64,000 bases of DNA. Origin: Rhodobacteraceae bacterium EhC02 (GTDB lineage Bacteria > Pseudomonadota > Alphaproteobacteria > Rhodobacterales > Rhodobacteraceae). Both the position numbers and the translations under genes were made by a program. Positions 33,554-42,550 of this stretch are shown in pieces. The stretch spans positions 1-64,000 of the forward strand of contig LXYH01000005.1 of assembly GCA_001650895.1 (NCBI GenBank), read 5' to 3'. The notes under the pieces were generated by a model, which ran no database searches, had not been told where the DNA came from, and saw nothing but the letters and a program-made list of their open reading frames with translations. Position 1 is the first letter of the stretch. Every line of letters begins with the position of its first letter.

Positions 33554-34474
33554 ATGAACCAGGCGTTTTCCAGGCTGCGCATGCGCCACCTGCGTTGCTT
33601 TCAGGCTGTGGCCCTGCACGGGTCGGTGACAGCCGCCGCCGAGCGTCTGGGCAGTTCGCAGCCTGCCCTTTCGCGCACCCTGTCCGAGCTTGAGGCGCTG
33701 ATCGGCCAGCCTCTGTTTCACCGCACCGGGCGTGGCCTGTCCCTGACCGAGGCCGGCACGGCCCTGCGCCGGCATGTCGATACCGCGCTGTCGCAGCTTG
33801 AGGCAGGCACGCGGCTTGCGGCGGGCGGCTCGCCCGTGCCGGTTGTGGCGATCGGGATGCTGCCCAATGTCTCGCGGACCCTGGCGGTCGAGGCTGCGGC
33901 CAGTTTCAAGGTAGAGGCGCCCGAGGTCGATCTGCGCCTTTACTGGGCGTCGATCCCCGAACTTGTCGCACGTCTGCACCGGGCCGAGATCGACTTTATC
34001 ATCGGGCGGCTGCTGGCGCTGGACTACATGCCCGGCATCCGGTTCGAGCATCTTTACTTCGAACCGCTGATCTTCGTGGTGGATCGCGATCATCCTTTCG
34101 CGGCAGCACCCGAAGCCGTGACACTTGAAGACATCCGGGCCGGTCTGGTCGTAGTGCCGATGCCCGGCACGATCATCCGCATGGAGCTGGACAAGTTCGT
34201 GACCGCGCGCGGCCATGGCCCCTTTCCCAACAAGATCGAGACCGTGTCCTTCGAGTTCACACGCACTTTCCTGTCCTCCAGTCACGCGGTGGCCTGCGTC
34301 CCCCTTGGCGCCGTGCGGGGCGAACTGGCAGAGGGCCGGCTGGTGCGGCTGGGCCTGCAGAGCGAAGAACTGATGGGTTCGGTCGGCATGACCTATGCCA
34401 GTGACCGCAGTCCGACGCCCGAAGCCGCGCTGCTGCGCGACCACATGCGCCGCGCTGCCCAAGTCTATGCCTGA
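33554..34474 (+). CDS. LysR-family transcriptional regulator
   Basis: A 306-residue LysR regulator. The helix-turn-helix lies at about residues 11-70 (LRCFQAVALHGSVTAAAERL, GSSQPALSRTLSELE), followed by a standard effector domain (PVVAIGMLPNVSRTLAVEAA onward). The general look is that of the GbpR/PcaQ branch. It lies between a divergent enolase-superfamily gene and a co-directional sulfatase-TAXI-TRAP operon, so it may control either or both. Confidence 0.92.
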   Translation: MNQAFSRLRMRHLRCFQAVALHGSVTAAAERLGSSQPALSRTLSELEALIGQPLFHRTGRGLSLTEAGTALRRHVDTALSQLEAGTRLAAGGSPVPVVAIGMLPNVSRTLAVEAAASFKVEAPEVDLRLYWASIPELVARLHRAEIDFIIGRLLALDYMPGIRFEHLYFEPLIFVVDRDHPFAAAPEAVTLEDIRAGLVVVPMPGTIIRMELDKFVTARGHGPFPNKIETVSFEFTRTFLSSSHAVACVPLGAVRGELAEGRLVRLGLQSEELMGSVGMTYASDRSPTPEAALLRDHMRRAAQVYA

Positions 34475-34598
34475 TATGCCGAAAATGATATGACGTGATT
34501 GCGTAATCTATTTCCGCAACGCTGTCTTGGCTGCTAGCCTGACCCCAAGGGACCGCGCGAAACAAGCATCGGACCTTGCAGGGAGGGGATCAGCGCCG

Positions 34599-36275
34599 AT
34601 GGCAAAGCCACGGAACATTCTGTTCATCATGTTTGACCAGCTGCGGTGGGATTACCTGTCCTGTTATGGTCATCCGCATCTGAAAACCCCGCAAATCGAC
34701 CGGCTGGCGGCGATGGGGGTCCGGTTCGACCGCGCCTATATCCAGTCGCCGCTCTGCGGGCCCTCGCGGATGTCGACCTATACCGGGCGCTATGTGCATT
34801 CGCACGGGGCCAGTTGGAACAATGTGCCGCTGAAGGTTGGCGAGCTGACCATGGGCGACCATTTGCGCGACCTCGGCATGGGCTGCTGGCTGGTCGGCAA
34901 GACCCATATGAAGGCCGACGCCGAAGGCATGCGCCGCCTTGGGCTGGAACCCGACAGCGTGATCGGTGCGCGCGTGTCGGAATGTGGTTTCGACATCTTC
35001 GAGCGCGACGACGGCATGCGCCCCGAGGGCCCTGACGGCTACTACGATCCCGGCGGTGCGCTGAAATACAACGCGTACCTGCGCGAAAAGGGTTATGAGG
35101 GCGACAACCCCTGGCATGACCATGCCAATTCCGGCATCGATGACGATGGCAATGTGCTGTCGGGCTGGTTCCTCAACAACTCGGATAAGCCCGCCAATAT
35201 CCGCGAAGAAGACAGCGAAACCCCCTATCTGACGCGGCGCGGGATGGAGTTCATCGCGGGGGCCAGCCAGCCCTGGTGCTGCCACCTCAGCTATATCAAG
35301 CCGCACTGGCCCTATATCGTGCCCGAACCCTATGCCTCGATGTTCGGGCCGCAGGATTTCCTGCCCCGCGTGGCCACGCAAGCCGAACGCGAGACGGATC
35401 ACCCTGTCTTCAAGGGATTTCAGAACGCGCCAGTGGGTCGCGCCTTTGCGCGTGACGATACGCGCGACAAGGTCTTGCGTGCCTACATGGGCCTGATCAA
35501 GCAATGCGACGACCAGATGGGCGTGCTGTTCGACTGGCTGGAAAACACCGGGCGCATGGACGACACGCTGATCGTCGTCACCTCGGATCACGGCGACTTC
35601 ATGGGTGATCACTGGATGGGCGAAAAGACCTTTTTCCAGGATGCCAGCGTGCGGGTGCCACTGATCATCTATGACCCCTCGGAAGAGGCCGATGCCGCGC
35701 GCGGCACGGTCTGCGATGCGCTGGTCGAATGCATCGACCTGTTGCCCACTTTCGTCGATGTGGCAGGCGGCGACGCCGCCCGGCTGGATCATGTCCTCGA
35801 GGGGCGCTCTCTCTTGCCGCTGCTGCGTGGTGGCGATGCGCCCGCCCGCGATGCGGTTTTCTGCGAATACGACTATTCCGCCACGCCGCTGGCCGGCAAG
35901 CTGGGTCTGCATCCCAAGGACGCGCGGATGTTCATGGTCTTCGACGGGCATTGGAAGATGGTCCATTTCGAAGGCGGGTTCCGCCCGATGCTGTTCGATC
36001 TGGACAACGACCCCGGCGAGGTCTCGGATCTTGGTGCATCCGAGGCGCATGCCGATATCCGGCAGACACTTTATGACAAGCTGTTCGCCTGGGCGCGTCG
36101 TCCGGGCGCGCGCACCACGATCACCAATGCCACGCTGATGGCGGCGCGGGGCAAGACCGCGCGCAAGGGCGTTCTGATCGGTATCGTCGAGGAGGGCGAT
36201 CTGGAGCCGGAACTGGTGGCCAAATACGTGGGCCGCAGGGTCCGTGACATGCGAGGAACAGGATCAAGGGACTGA
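34599..36275 (+). CDS. Sulfatase-family hydrolase (alkaline phosphatase superfamily)
   Basis: A 558-residue protein. The N-terminal metal motif reads NILFIMFDQLRWDYLSCYG, and the sulfatase signature is SPLCGPSRMSTYTGR with Cys53 as the formylglycine precursor. VTSDHGDFMGDHWMGEKTFF gives the second metal region. No signal peptide is seen, so it acts in the cytoplasm. Relatives include choline sulfatase, arylsulfatases and phosphonate monoester hydrolases; sequence alone does not tell sulfate esters from phosphonate or phosphate esters. GGGAGGGG lies ahead of the ATG at 34599. It is followed after 50 bases by a TAXI binding protein, suggesting that the imported compound is its substrate. Maturation would need a sulfatase-modifying enzyme, none of which is in the window. 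Confidence 0.88.
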   Translation: MAKPRNILFIMFDQLRWDYLSCYGHPHLKTPQIDRLAAMGVRFDRAYIQSPLCGPSRMSTYTGRYVHSHGASWNNVPLKVGELTMGDHLRDLGMGCWLVGKTHMKADAEGMRRLGLEPDSVIGARVSECGFDIFERDDGMRPEGPDGYYDPGGALKYNAYLREKGYEGDNPWHDHANSGIDDDGNVLSGWFLNNSDKPANIREEDSETPYLTRRGMEFIAGASQPWCCHLSYIKPHWPYIVPEPYASMFGPQDFLPRVATQAERETDHPVFKGFQNAPVGRAFARDDTRDKVLRAYMGLIKQCDDQMGVLFDWLENTGRMDDTLIVVTSDHGDFMGDHWMGEKTFFQDASVRVPLIIYDPSEEADAARGTVCDALVECIDLLPTFVDVAGGDAARLDHVLEGRSLLPLLRGGDAPARDAVFCEYDYSATPLAGKLGLHPKDARMFMVFDGHWKMVHFEGGFRPMLFDLDNDPGEVSDLGASEAHADIRQTLYDKLFAWARRPGARTTITNATLMAARGKTARKGVLIGIVEEGDLEPELVAKYVGRRVRDMRGTGSRD

Positions 36276-36325
36276 ACAGAGCGGGGCAGGAGGAGGCCCC
36301 GCCATAAATCAAAGGGAGAGGACAC

Positions 36326-37381
36326 ATGTTTTCAAGATCGACACGGACGACCGCCATGATTGCCGGCCTGATGCTGAGTGGCCAGATGGCCATGGCGCAG
36401 GCCAACCTGACAGTCGAGACATCCAGCGCGGGGAATTCGCCGCATCTGTCCACGCTGCATCTGGCCGATGTCGTGGGCCGCATGGGGATTGCGAACCTGC
36501 AGGTGCAGGAAGGGCAGACCGCCACCAATTCCATGCTCAACGTGGCCGAGGGAAAGTCGGATATCGCGACCGCCCCGACGCTGCTGCATTTCCTGCTGGA
36601 AAAGGGCCGTGGCCCCTTCAGCAGCGTGGGTGAACGTGGCCAGGAAATCGCGCCGAACGTCAAGGTTCTCTATACCTATAATGCAGGGGCATATGGCCTC
36701 TTTGCGCCGGTCGTGTCGGGGATCAACAGCTATACCGATATCAAGGGGCGCACGGTCTGGAACGGCCCGCCCTCGGGTGCGGCGCTGACCGTTGGACGCC
36801 AGACCCTGCAGCTGGGATCCGGCGGTTTCAAGGATGGCGAAGACTACAAGGGTCTGCAGACCAACTGGGGACAGCTGCCCACCACTCTGGTCGATGGGTC
36901 CGCCGAAGCCTTCATGGTGCCGATCACTTTTCCGTCCGATCGCGTCGTGACCGCGCTGGCGGCGGGCAATGTCAACATCATCTCGTTTCCCAAGGAGATC
37001 TGGGAAAGCGAAGGGATGCAGAAATTCCTCAAGGCCCCCGGCAATGCGCCGGTCGTCATCAAGGGCGAGGAAATGGGATATGCCGAGGGAAGCGGCGTCA
37101 CGCTGATTTCCGAGGACGGGATGTTCCGGTCGCCGGGCGTGCCTTTCGCAACCGTGGCGCGCGCCGACCTGCCCGATGACGTGGTCAAGGCCATCGTCGC
37201 GGCATATATCGCAACCCTGCCCGAGTTGAAGACGCGCTCGCCCTATGCGGGGAACGTGAACTATGACGTGGTCGATGCCGATGTGACCGGCCTGTGCAAT
37301 GGCCTGTCGCTGAAATACCACCCCGGCGCGGTCGCGGCCTGGGAAGAGGCGGGATATGCCATCCCGGACTGCGCGAAGTGA
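36326..37381 (+). CDS. TAXI-family TRAP transporter solute-binding protein
   Basis: A 351-residue periplasmic protein with a signal peptide ending near MAMAQA. The mature part matches TAXI solute receptors (SSAGNSPHLSTLHLADVVGR, a GKSDIATAPTLLHFLLE block, KGRTVWNGPPSGAALTVGR, and a C-terminal YHPGAVAAWEEAGY). AAAGGGAGAGG precedes the start. It delivers its ligand to the fused permease encoded next. The ligand is unknown; proximity to the sulfatase suggests a sulfated or phosphorylated organic acid. Confidence 0.88.
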   Translation: MFSRSTRTTAMIAGLMLSGQMAMAQANLTVETSSAGNSPHLSTLHLADVVGRMGIANLQVQEGQTATNSMLNVAEGKSDIATAPTLLHFLLEKGRGPFSSVGERGQEIAPNVKVLYTYNAGAYGLFAPVVSGINSYTDIKGRTVWNGPPSGAALTVGRQTLQLGSGGFKDGEDYKGLQTNWGQLPTTLVDGSAEAFMVPITFPSDRVVTALAAGNVNIISFPKEIWESEGMQKFLKAPGNAPVVIKGEEMGYAEGSGVTLISEDGMFRSPGVPFATVARADLPDDVVKAIVAAYIATLPELKTRSPYAGNVNYDVVDADVTGLCNGLSLKYHPGAVAAWEEAGYAIPDCAK

Positions 37382-37441
37382 TCCGGCGGGGGCGGCCCGG
37401 CCGCCCCCTTGCCCCCCGTTCCCCAGACCACCGAGGCCGTC

Positions 37442-39793
37442 ATGACCACGACCGACACCGGGCGTCGCCCTGACGTTACGCTGAAACGCATCGCGCGGGT
37501 CCTTGGGCTGGTGCTGGTGGGGATCGGCCTTCTGAACACCATCCCGTCGATACCGGGTCTGGACAGCTTCTTTCAGGACCTGAGCGACAACCCCGCCTTC
37601 GCCATCCGCAAGTTTCCCTATCAGTGGCTCTACCCGCTGGCCTTCGTGCTGATGATGACGATTGTCGCCCTGCACCATTCCTTCTGGGCCGATTTTCGCG
37701 CCCGCGAGGTTGGCCCGCTCAAGCTGCGCCTGGGCGCGATCATGGATGTCCTGCTGGTTGTCACGGCTCTTGTCGTGTCCCTGTCCTACATGATCGAGAT
37801 CGACTCGATCTGCCTGATCGACCGGGCCACTGGGCTGCGCGCCGACCTGCTGGCGCGCGCCCTGGAAGAGGAAAAGGAATTCGCCGCGCTCTATGGCCTG
37901 CCCGAGCCGAATTCGGTCGAGGATCCCGCCTGCGTGCAGACGCTGGGCGGCTGGATCTTCGTCGTGGTCGGCGGGGCGCTGGCGGTTTTCCTGGGCTATA
38001 ACGTGCGCGTCTGGGGGTTTCCCCTGGTCGCGGTGGCGATCCTGATCGCGGCCTATACCCTGGCCACGGTGCTGGTGTGGTATGCCTTCGGGGCCGACGA
38101 CATGAACAAGTACCTGATCACCAAGCTGGGCGGCGAACCGCGCAGCCTGATGGACGGGCGCCCCAATGTGGAAGACATCCTGGTCAACAACGCGCAGGGC
38201 CTGATGGGCCGCTTCATGGGCATCCTGCTGAATTCGGTCTTTCCCTATATCGTGCTTGGCTCGCTCTTCGGCATTTCGGCCGGGGGCAAGTCGCTGATCA
38301 AGCTGGCGTTCCTGTGGACGCGGCGCCTGCGCGGCGGCCCCGCCCATGCCGCCATCGTGTCATCGGCGCTGTTCGGCACCATTTCGGGCGGTCCGGTCGT
38401 CAACGTGCTGTCAACGGGCGTCCTGACGATCCCCATGATGCTGAAGCGCGGCTTTGGCCGGGTCTTTTCCGGCGGGGTCGAGGCCGCGGCCTCGTCCGGG
38501 GGGCAGATCATGCCGCCGGTGATGGGTGTGGCGGCCTTCGTGCTGGCTGCGATGACCGTGACCCCCTACCGCGAGGTGGTCTTTGCCGCGATCATCCCGG
38601 CGCTGGCCTATTTCGGCTGTCTGTTCCTGACCGTGGTCTTCGAGGCCCGCAAGCAGGGGATCGAGGCGGTCGGCGACAAGACCCCCGACATGCTGCTGAC
38701 CGGACAGGACAAGCTGAACCTGGTGATGATCTTCGCCCCGATCCTGTTGATCCTGGTGCTGCTGGTCACGCCCAAGGATGCGGTCGGATGCGGGCCGCTG
38801 GGCGCATTTCTGGGGGTCGAGCAGATCTGGCTGAACGGCATATGCCGGGCCGAGAACCTGCCCTGGATCTATCAGCTGATCCAGAATTCGGCCGGCGACG
38901 CGGGATCGGCGGGCTGGTGGGCGCTGGTGCTGCTGTCTTGCCTGTTTTTCCTTGATCCCGAATTCCGCAAGCGGCCCGGCCAGTTGATCGATGCGCTGGC
39001 TGACGCGGGCGTCACCATTTCGACGCTCTACCTGATGTTCCTGTCTGTTTCGATCATCGACTTCTGCCTGAATTTCACCGGACTGTCCGGCTTCATCGCG
39101 CGCGATGTCCTTGGCATGTTGCGCGCCTTCGGGCCGGATTTGCAGACGGATGGCGTCTTCCTTTTCGCGGCCCTTTTCGTGACCATGCTGATGGCGATCC
39201 TGCTGGGCATGGGCATGCCCACGGTGCCGGCCTATGTGAATGTGGCGCTGCTTATGGGGCCGCTGGTCGTGGGGCTGGGCATCGCCACGTTCACCGCGCA
39301 TATGTTCATCTTCTTCTTTGCCGTGGCCTCGGCCATCACACCACCCGTGGCCATTGCCGCCTTTGCCGCGGCTTCGATCACGCGGGCCGATCCGATGGCG
39401 ACGGGGTTTTCGGCCGTGCGATCGGGTGTGGTGATGTTCGTGCTGCCCTTCGTCTTTGCCTTTTATCCCGAACTTCTGCTGATCGATGCGGCCAAGTTGG
39501 ATCCCGCCGCGCCGCCGGGATCAGCGGTGTTCCTGCAGGGCTATGGCCCGGGTGTGGATTGGGCCGCGCTGGCGCTGTTGCTGCCACGGCTGGGGATCGG
39601 GCTTTACCTGATCGCCAGCGCTCTGACCCGGTATGACCGCCACGCGCTGGCCAGTTGGGAAACCGCCTTGCGGCTTGCCTTGGCGGTGATCGTGCTGATG
39701 CGCGATCCGCTCTGGTTCGGGCCGGGGTTGGCGGTCACGCTGCTTTATCTGCTGTGGCATGCCTATCTGGCACGTGACCCCAAACCGGCCTGA
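37442..39793 (+). CDS. Fused TRAP transporter permease (DctQ-DctM fusion)
   Basis: A 783-residue integral membrane protein joining the small 4-TM and large 12-TM TRAP subunits, the usual partner of TAXI binding proteins. Landmarks: the first hydrophobic segment near residue 15, a periplasmic-type loop around 130-155, the DctM block SALFGTISGGPVVNVLSTG, GGVEAAASSGGQIMPPVMGV, and LLGMGMPTVPAYVNVAL near the C-terminus. It uses a sodium or proton gradient for uptake. The ATG at 37442 is preferred over an in-frame TTG at 37409. Its last 31 bases overlap a leftward LysR remnant. Confidence 0.92.
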   Translation: MTTTDTGRRPDVTLKRIARVLGLVLVGIGLLNTIPSIPGLDSFFQDLSDNPAFAIRKFPYQWLYPLAFVLMMTIVALHHSFWADFRAREVGPLKLRLGAIMDVLLVVTALVVSLSYMIEIDSICLIDRATGLRADLLARALEEEKEFAALYGLPEPNSVEDPACVQTLGGWIFVVVGGALAVFLGYNVRVWGFPLVAVAILIAAYTLATVLVWYAFGADDMNKYLITKLGGEPRSLMDGRPNVEDILVNNAQGLMGRFMGILLNSVFPYIVLGSLFGISAGGKSLIKLAFLWTRRLRGGPAHAAIVSSALFGTISGGPVVNVLSTGVLTIPMMLKRGFGRVFSGGVEAAASSGGQIMPPVMGVAAFVLAAMTVTPYREVVFAAIIPALAYFGCLFLTVVFEARKQGIEAVGDKTPDMLLTGQDKLNLVMIFAPILLILVLLVTPKDAVGCGPLGAFLGVEQIWLNGICRAENLPWIYQLIQNSAGDAGSAGWWALVLLSCLFFLDPEFRKRPGQLIDALADAGVTISTLYLMFLSVSIIDFCLNFTGLSGFIARDVLGMLRAFGPDLQTDGVFLFAALFVTMLMAILLGMGMPTVPAYVNVALLMGPLVVGLGIATFTAHMFIFFFAVASAITPPVAIAAFAAASITRADPMATGFSAVRSGVVMFVLPFVFAFYPELLLIDAAKLDPAAPPGSAVFLQGYGPGVDWAALALLLPRLGIGLYLIASALTRYDRHALASWETALRLALAVIVLMRDPLWFGPGLAVTLLYLLWHAYLARDPKPA

Positions 39794-40011
39794 GGTTGTT
39801 GGGCACGGGACGCGATACCTTGCATGACAACTTGGGCGCAGAGCGCGGTGAACCTGACCAGGCTGGCTGAGGCAGGCACCTCTTCCAGCCGGCCGACCGA
39901 GGCCGCGATGGCTGCCGGTGACAGACCCAGAAGGCGGGCTGCCTGCGCGATCCCGCCTGCATTGGTGACCGCCACGAAATGCTCCAGTTGGCGCAATGTG
40001 TACTTAAGCAA
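39763..40011 (-). pseudogene. LysR regulator remnant (helix-turn-helix plus short tail)
   Basis: An 82-codon frame starts like a complete LysR helix-turn-helix (MLKYTLRQLEHFVAVTNAGG, IAQAARLLGLSPAAIAASVG, RLEE) but then jumps to EVPASASLVRFTALCAQVV. The second part resembles the C-terminal helix of LysR proteins rather than the wing and linker. The simplest reading is an in-frame internal deletion that removed the effector domain, or decay followed by fusion with unrelated bases. Its stop lies inside the end of the TRAP permease gene. A functional solo helix-turn-helix is unlikely but not excluded. It is divergent from the TauD-like gene, which may have lost its regulator. Confidence 0.65.
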
Positions 40012-40098
40012 GAAAAAACGTCCTTGTAGCGTTGAATAATCGTCTTTGCCAACCTTTGCACGCTGGATAGCCTTGTGTCATGCGCGAAAGGACATCCC
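40012..40098. promoter_or_regulatory. Divergent region, LysR remnant / TauD-like gene
   Basis: An 87-base gap between the remnant start and the dioxygenase ATG. GCGAAAGGA ahead of 40099 is a good ribosome-binding site. No operator is obvious. Confidence 0.35.
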
Positions 40099-40932
40099 AT
40101 GCACATCAGAAAGTTGACGGGCCTGTTCGGGGCCGAGATTTCCGGCGCGGATCTGCGTGATCCGGCCTGCTTTGACGCCATCAAAGAGGCGTTCATCCAG
40201 TATTCGGTGATCGTGATCAGGGGGCAAAGACTGACGCCGGACGACCATCTGGCCTTTGCCCGGCGGTTTGGTCCGATCAACGTCAACCGTTTCTTCACCA
40301 AGCTTGAAAGCCATCCCGAGGTTGCCCTGGTCCTCAAGGAAAAGGATCAGAAAGGTGCAATCGGCGAGGAGTGGCATACCGATCATTCCTACGATGTTGC
40401 GCCTGCGACGGGGTCGATCCTGCATGCGCTCGAGGTGCCTCCACATGGTGGCGACACGGTCTTTGTCTCGATGGCGGATGTCTTCGAAAGCCTGTCGGAA
40501 CCGGTGCGCCGGATGCTGCGTGGCTTGTCTGCATGGCATTCCTCGCGGCATGTCTTCGGGGAAACGCAAGGCAACTCGGAAGCGGCGCAGTCCGGTCGCA
40601 TCGGCAATGCAGCACTTGCCACACAGGATGTCCTGCATCCGGTCGTGATCCGGCACCCGCTTTCGGGACGTGAGGGGCTGTTCGTGAATCCGCAGTTCAC
40701 CACGAGGATCGAGGGGCTTTTGCCGGGGGAATCCGCCGCCATCCTCGAGATGATCTATGCGCAATGCCGCAAACCGGAATACCAGGCGCGCGTCTCATGG
40801 AATGTCGGTGATGTCACGATGTGGGACAATCGGGCGACCTGGCACAAGGCGATCAACGACTATCACGGGTATCGCCGCTACATGCACCGCGTCACTGTCG
40901 AAGGTTGCGCCCTGCAACCTGCGCAGGCCTGA
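40099..40932 (+). CDS. TauD/TfdA-family 2-oxoglutarate-dependent dioxygenase
   Basis: A 277-residue Fe(II)/2-oxoglutarate dioxygenase. The facial triad is His-x-Asp in GEEWHTDHSYD (about residues 95-97) and the distal His in NRATWHKAIND; the oxoglutarate-binding Arg is in RRYMHRVTVEG. HALEVPPHGGDTVFVSM is the usual core strand. Members cleave taurine, sulfonates, sulfate esters or aryloxyacetates, or hydroxylate small acids; the substrate is not readable here. It stands alone, divergent from a LysR remnant. The ATG at 40099 follows AAAGGA; an upstream in-frame codon at 40075 is less likely. Confidence 0.9.
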   Translation: MHIRKLTGLFGAEISGADLRDPACFDAIKEAFIQYSVIVIRGQRLTPDDHLAFARRFGPINVNRFFTKLESHPEVALVLKEKDQKGAIGEEWHTDHSYDVAPATGSILHALEVPPHGGDTVFVSMADVFESLSEPVRRMLRGLSAWHSSRHVFGETQGNSEAAQSGRIGNAALATQDVLHPVVIRHPLSGREGLFVNPQFTTRIEGLLPGESAAILEMIYAQCRKPEYQARVSWNVGDVTMWDNRATWHKAINDYHGYRRYMHRVTVEGCALQPAQA

Positions 40933-41029
40933 TCAACAGGCAGGTCGGGCGCGTCCGTCACCCGCATCTGCGCAATCAGGCGATATTCCCTGCGAAAAAT
41001 AACGCTTGCAACCTGCAGGGGGCTTTGGC

Positions 41030-41051
41030 GATATGTTCCGGAAAACATATC
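41030..41051. promoter_or_regulatory. Palindromic operator-like site upstream of modA
   Basis: GATATGTT at 41030-41037 and AACATATC at 41044-41051 form a perfect 8-bp inverted repeat around six bases, ending 18 bases before the modA start. ModE-type Mo-boxes are AT-rich palindromes of similar layout in front of molybdate importers, so molybdate-dependent repression is plausible. The sequence is not a textbook ModE match. No modE gene is in the window. Confidence 0.6.
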
Positions 41052-41069
41052 TGAGAGAGTCTTCCCCCC

Positions 41070-41840
41070 ATGTTTGGGCCTGCCATTCGTCGCCTTGCCC
41101 TTGCCCTGGCCCTTCTGCCAGCAGCACCGCTTTGCGCGACGGCGGCAGAGGTGACGGTTTTCGCGGCCTCCAGCCTGACCGATGCGCTGGGCCGCGTGGC
41201 CGATGCCTGGACTGCTGCAACAGGTCACCGGGTGGTCTTGTCCTTTGCCGGGTCATCGGCCCTTGCGCGCCAGATCCAGCAGGGGGCGCCCGCGGATCTG
41301 TACATCTCGGCCAGCCAGGACTGGATGGATGCGGTCGCAGCCACGGGCGATCTGCGCGCGGGCACGCGGCGCGACATCCTGGCCAACAGTCTGGTGCTGA
41401 TCGCCCATGGCGGCGATGCGGCCCCCGTGACACTGGACAGCGCGCTGGACCTTGCAGGTCTGCTGGGGGACGGGCGGCTGTCGATGGCGCTGGTCGATGC
41501 GGTGCCGGCGGGTATCTACGGCAAGGCCGCGCTGCAGCACCTGGGCCTGTGGGACAGCGTGGCCGCGAAGGTCGCGCAATCCGACAACGTGCGCGCGGCG
41601 CTGGCTTTCGTCGCCCGGAACGAGGCGCCCCTCGGCATCGTCTATGCCACCGATGCGGCGGTCGCGGAGGCTGTCGGCATCGTCGCCACCTTTCCCGCCG
41701 ACAGCCATGCGCCGATCACCTATCCCGCCGCGATCACCGCGCAATCGCAAAGCCCCGTGGCGCAGGACTTCCTTGATTACCTGTCATCGGACGCGGCACG
41801 GGTGATCTGGCGTGATTTCGGCTTCGGGTTTCCCGGCTGA
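41070..41840 (+). CDS. modA: Molybdate ABC transporter substrate-binding protein
   Basis: A 256-residue periplasmic molybdate-binding protein with a signal peptide of about 25 residues (cut near ATA/AEV). Family blocks: VTVFAASSLTDALGRVADAW, FAGSSALARQIQQGAPADLY and ALVDAVPAGIYGKAALQHLG. First gene of modABC, with the modB ATG overlapping its stop (TGATG). A palindrome lies just upstream. Confidence 0.95.
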   Translation: MFGPAIRRLALALALLPAAPLCATAAEVTVFAASSLTDALGRVADAWTAATGHRVVLSFAGSSALARQIQQGAPADLYISASQDWMDAVAATGDLRAGTRRDILANSLVLIAHGGDAAPVTLDSALDLAGLLGDGRLSMALVDAVPAGIYGKAALQHLGLWDSVAAKVAQSDNVRAALAFVARNEAPLGIVYATDAAVAEAVGIVATFPADSHAPITYPAAITAQSQSPVAQDFLDYLSSDAARVIWRDFGFGFPG

Positions 41841-42550
41841 TGTGGGCCGACTGGACAAGCTGGCTTGGCCCCGAGGAATGGCAGGCTGTGCGCCTGTCCC
41901 TGCGCGTGTCGTTCTGGGCCACGCTCATCAGCCTGCCGCCCGGCATCTTCATTGCCTATGCGCTGGCGCGCTGGTCCTTTCCGGGCAAGCAGGTGCTGAA
42001 CGGGATCGTCCATCTGCCGCTGATCCTGCCTCCCGTCGTCACGGGCTACCTGCTGCTTCTGGCCTTCGGGCGGCGCGGCCCCGTGGGTGAATGGCTGGAG
42101 CAATGGTTCGGCATCGTGCTGTCCTTCCGCTGGACAGGTGCGGCGCTGGCAGCGGGCATCATGGCCTTTCCGCTGATGGTCCGCGCCATACGCCTGGCGA
42201 TCGAAGCAGTCGATCCCAAGCTTGAGGCGGCGGCCAGCACGCTTGGCGCCTCGCCCGCATGGGTCTTTGTCACCATCACCCTGCCGCTGATCCTGCCGGG
42301 GATCATCGCGGGCTGGATCCTGGCCTTTGCCAAGGCGATGGGCGAATTCGGCGCGACCATCACCTTCGTGTCGAACATTCCGGGTCAGACGCAGACCATC
42401 CCCTCGGCCATCTATGCCCTGCTGCAGGTCCCGGGCGCCGAGGATCGCGCCGGACGCATGGTGATCGTCGCGGTCGTGATTGCCATGGCGGCATTGCTTC
42501 TGTCCGAAGTCGCCGCGCGGCGGGTGGCCAGACGGGTGGCGGGCCGATGA
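41840..42550 (+). CDS. modB: Molybdate ABC transporter permease
   Basis: A 236-residue inner-membrane permease with about five to six segments and the coupling helix LEAAASTLGASPAWVFVTIT. LPLILPPVVTGYLLLLAFGR is typical of ModB. It overlaps modA and modC by one and four bases, indicating one transcript and coupled translation. Confidence 0.95.
   Translation: MWADWTSWLGPEEWQAVRLSLRVSFWATLISLPPGIFIAYALARWSFPGKQVLNGIVHLPLILPPVVTGYLLLLAFGRRGPVGEWLEQWFGIVLSFRWTGAALAAGIMAFPLMVRAIRLAIEAVDPKLEAAASTLGASPAWVFVTITLPLILPGIIAGWILAFAKAMGEFGATITFVSNIPGQTQTIPSAIYALLQVPGAEDRAGRMVIVAVVIAMAALLLSEVAARRVARRVAGR

Noticed and set aside
36332-38347. Long minus-strand open frame
   Set aside because: Antisense to the TAXI and TRAP genes; composition is Gln/His/Arg-rich shadow coding without domains.
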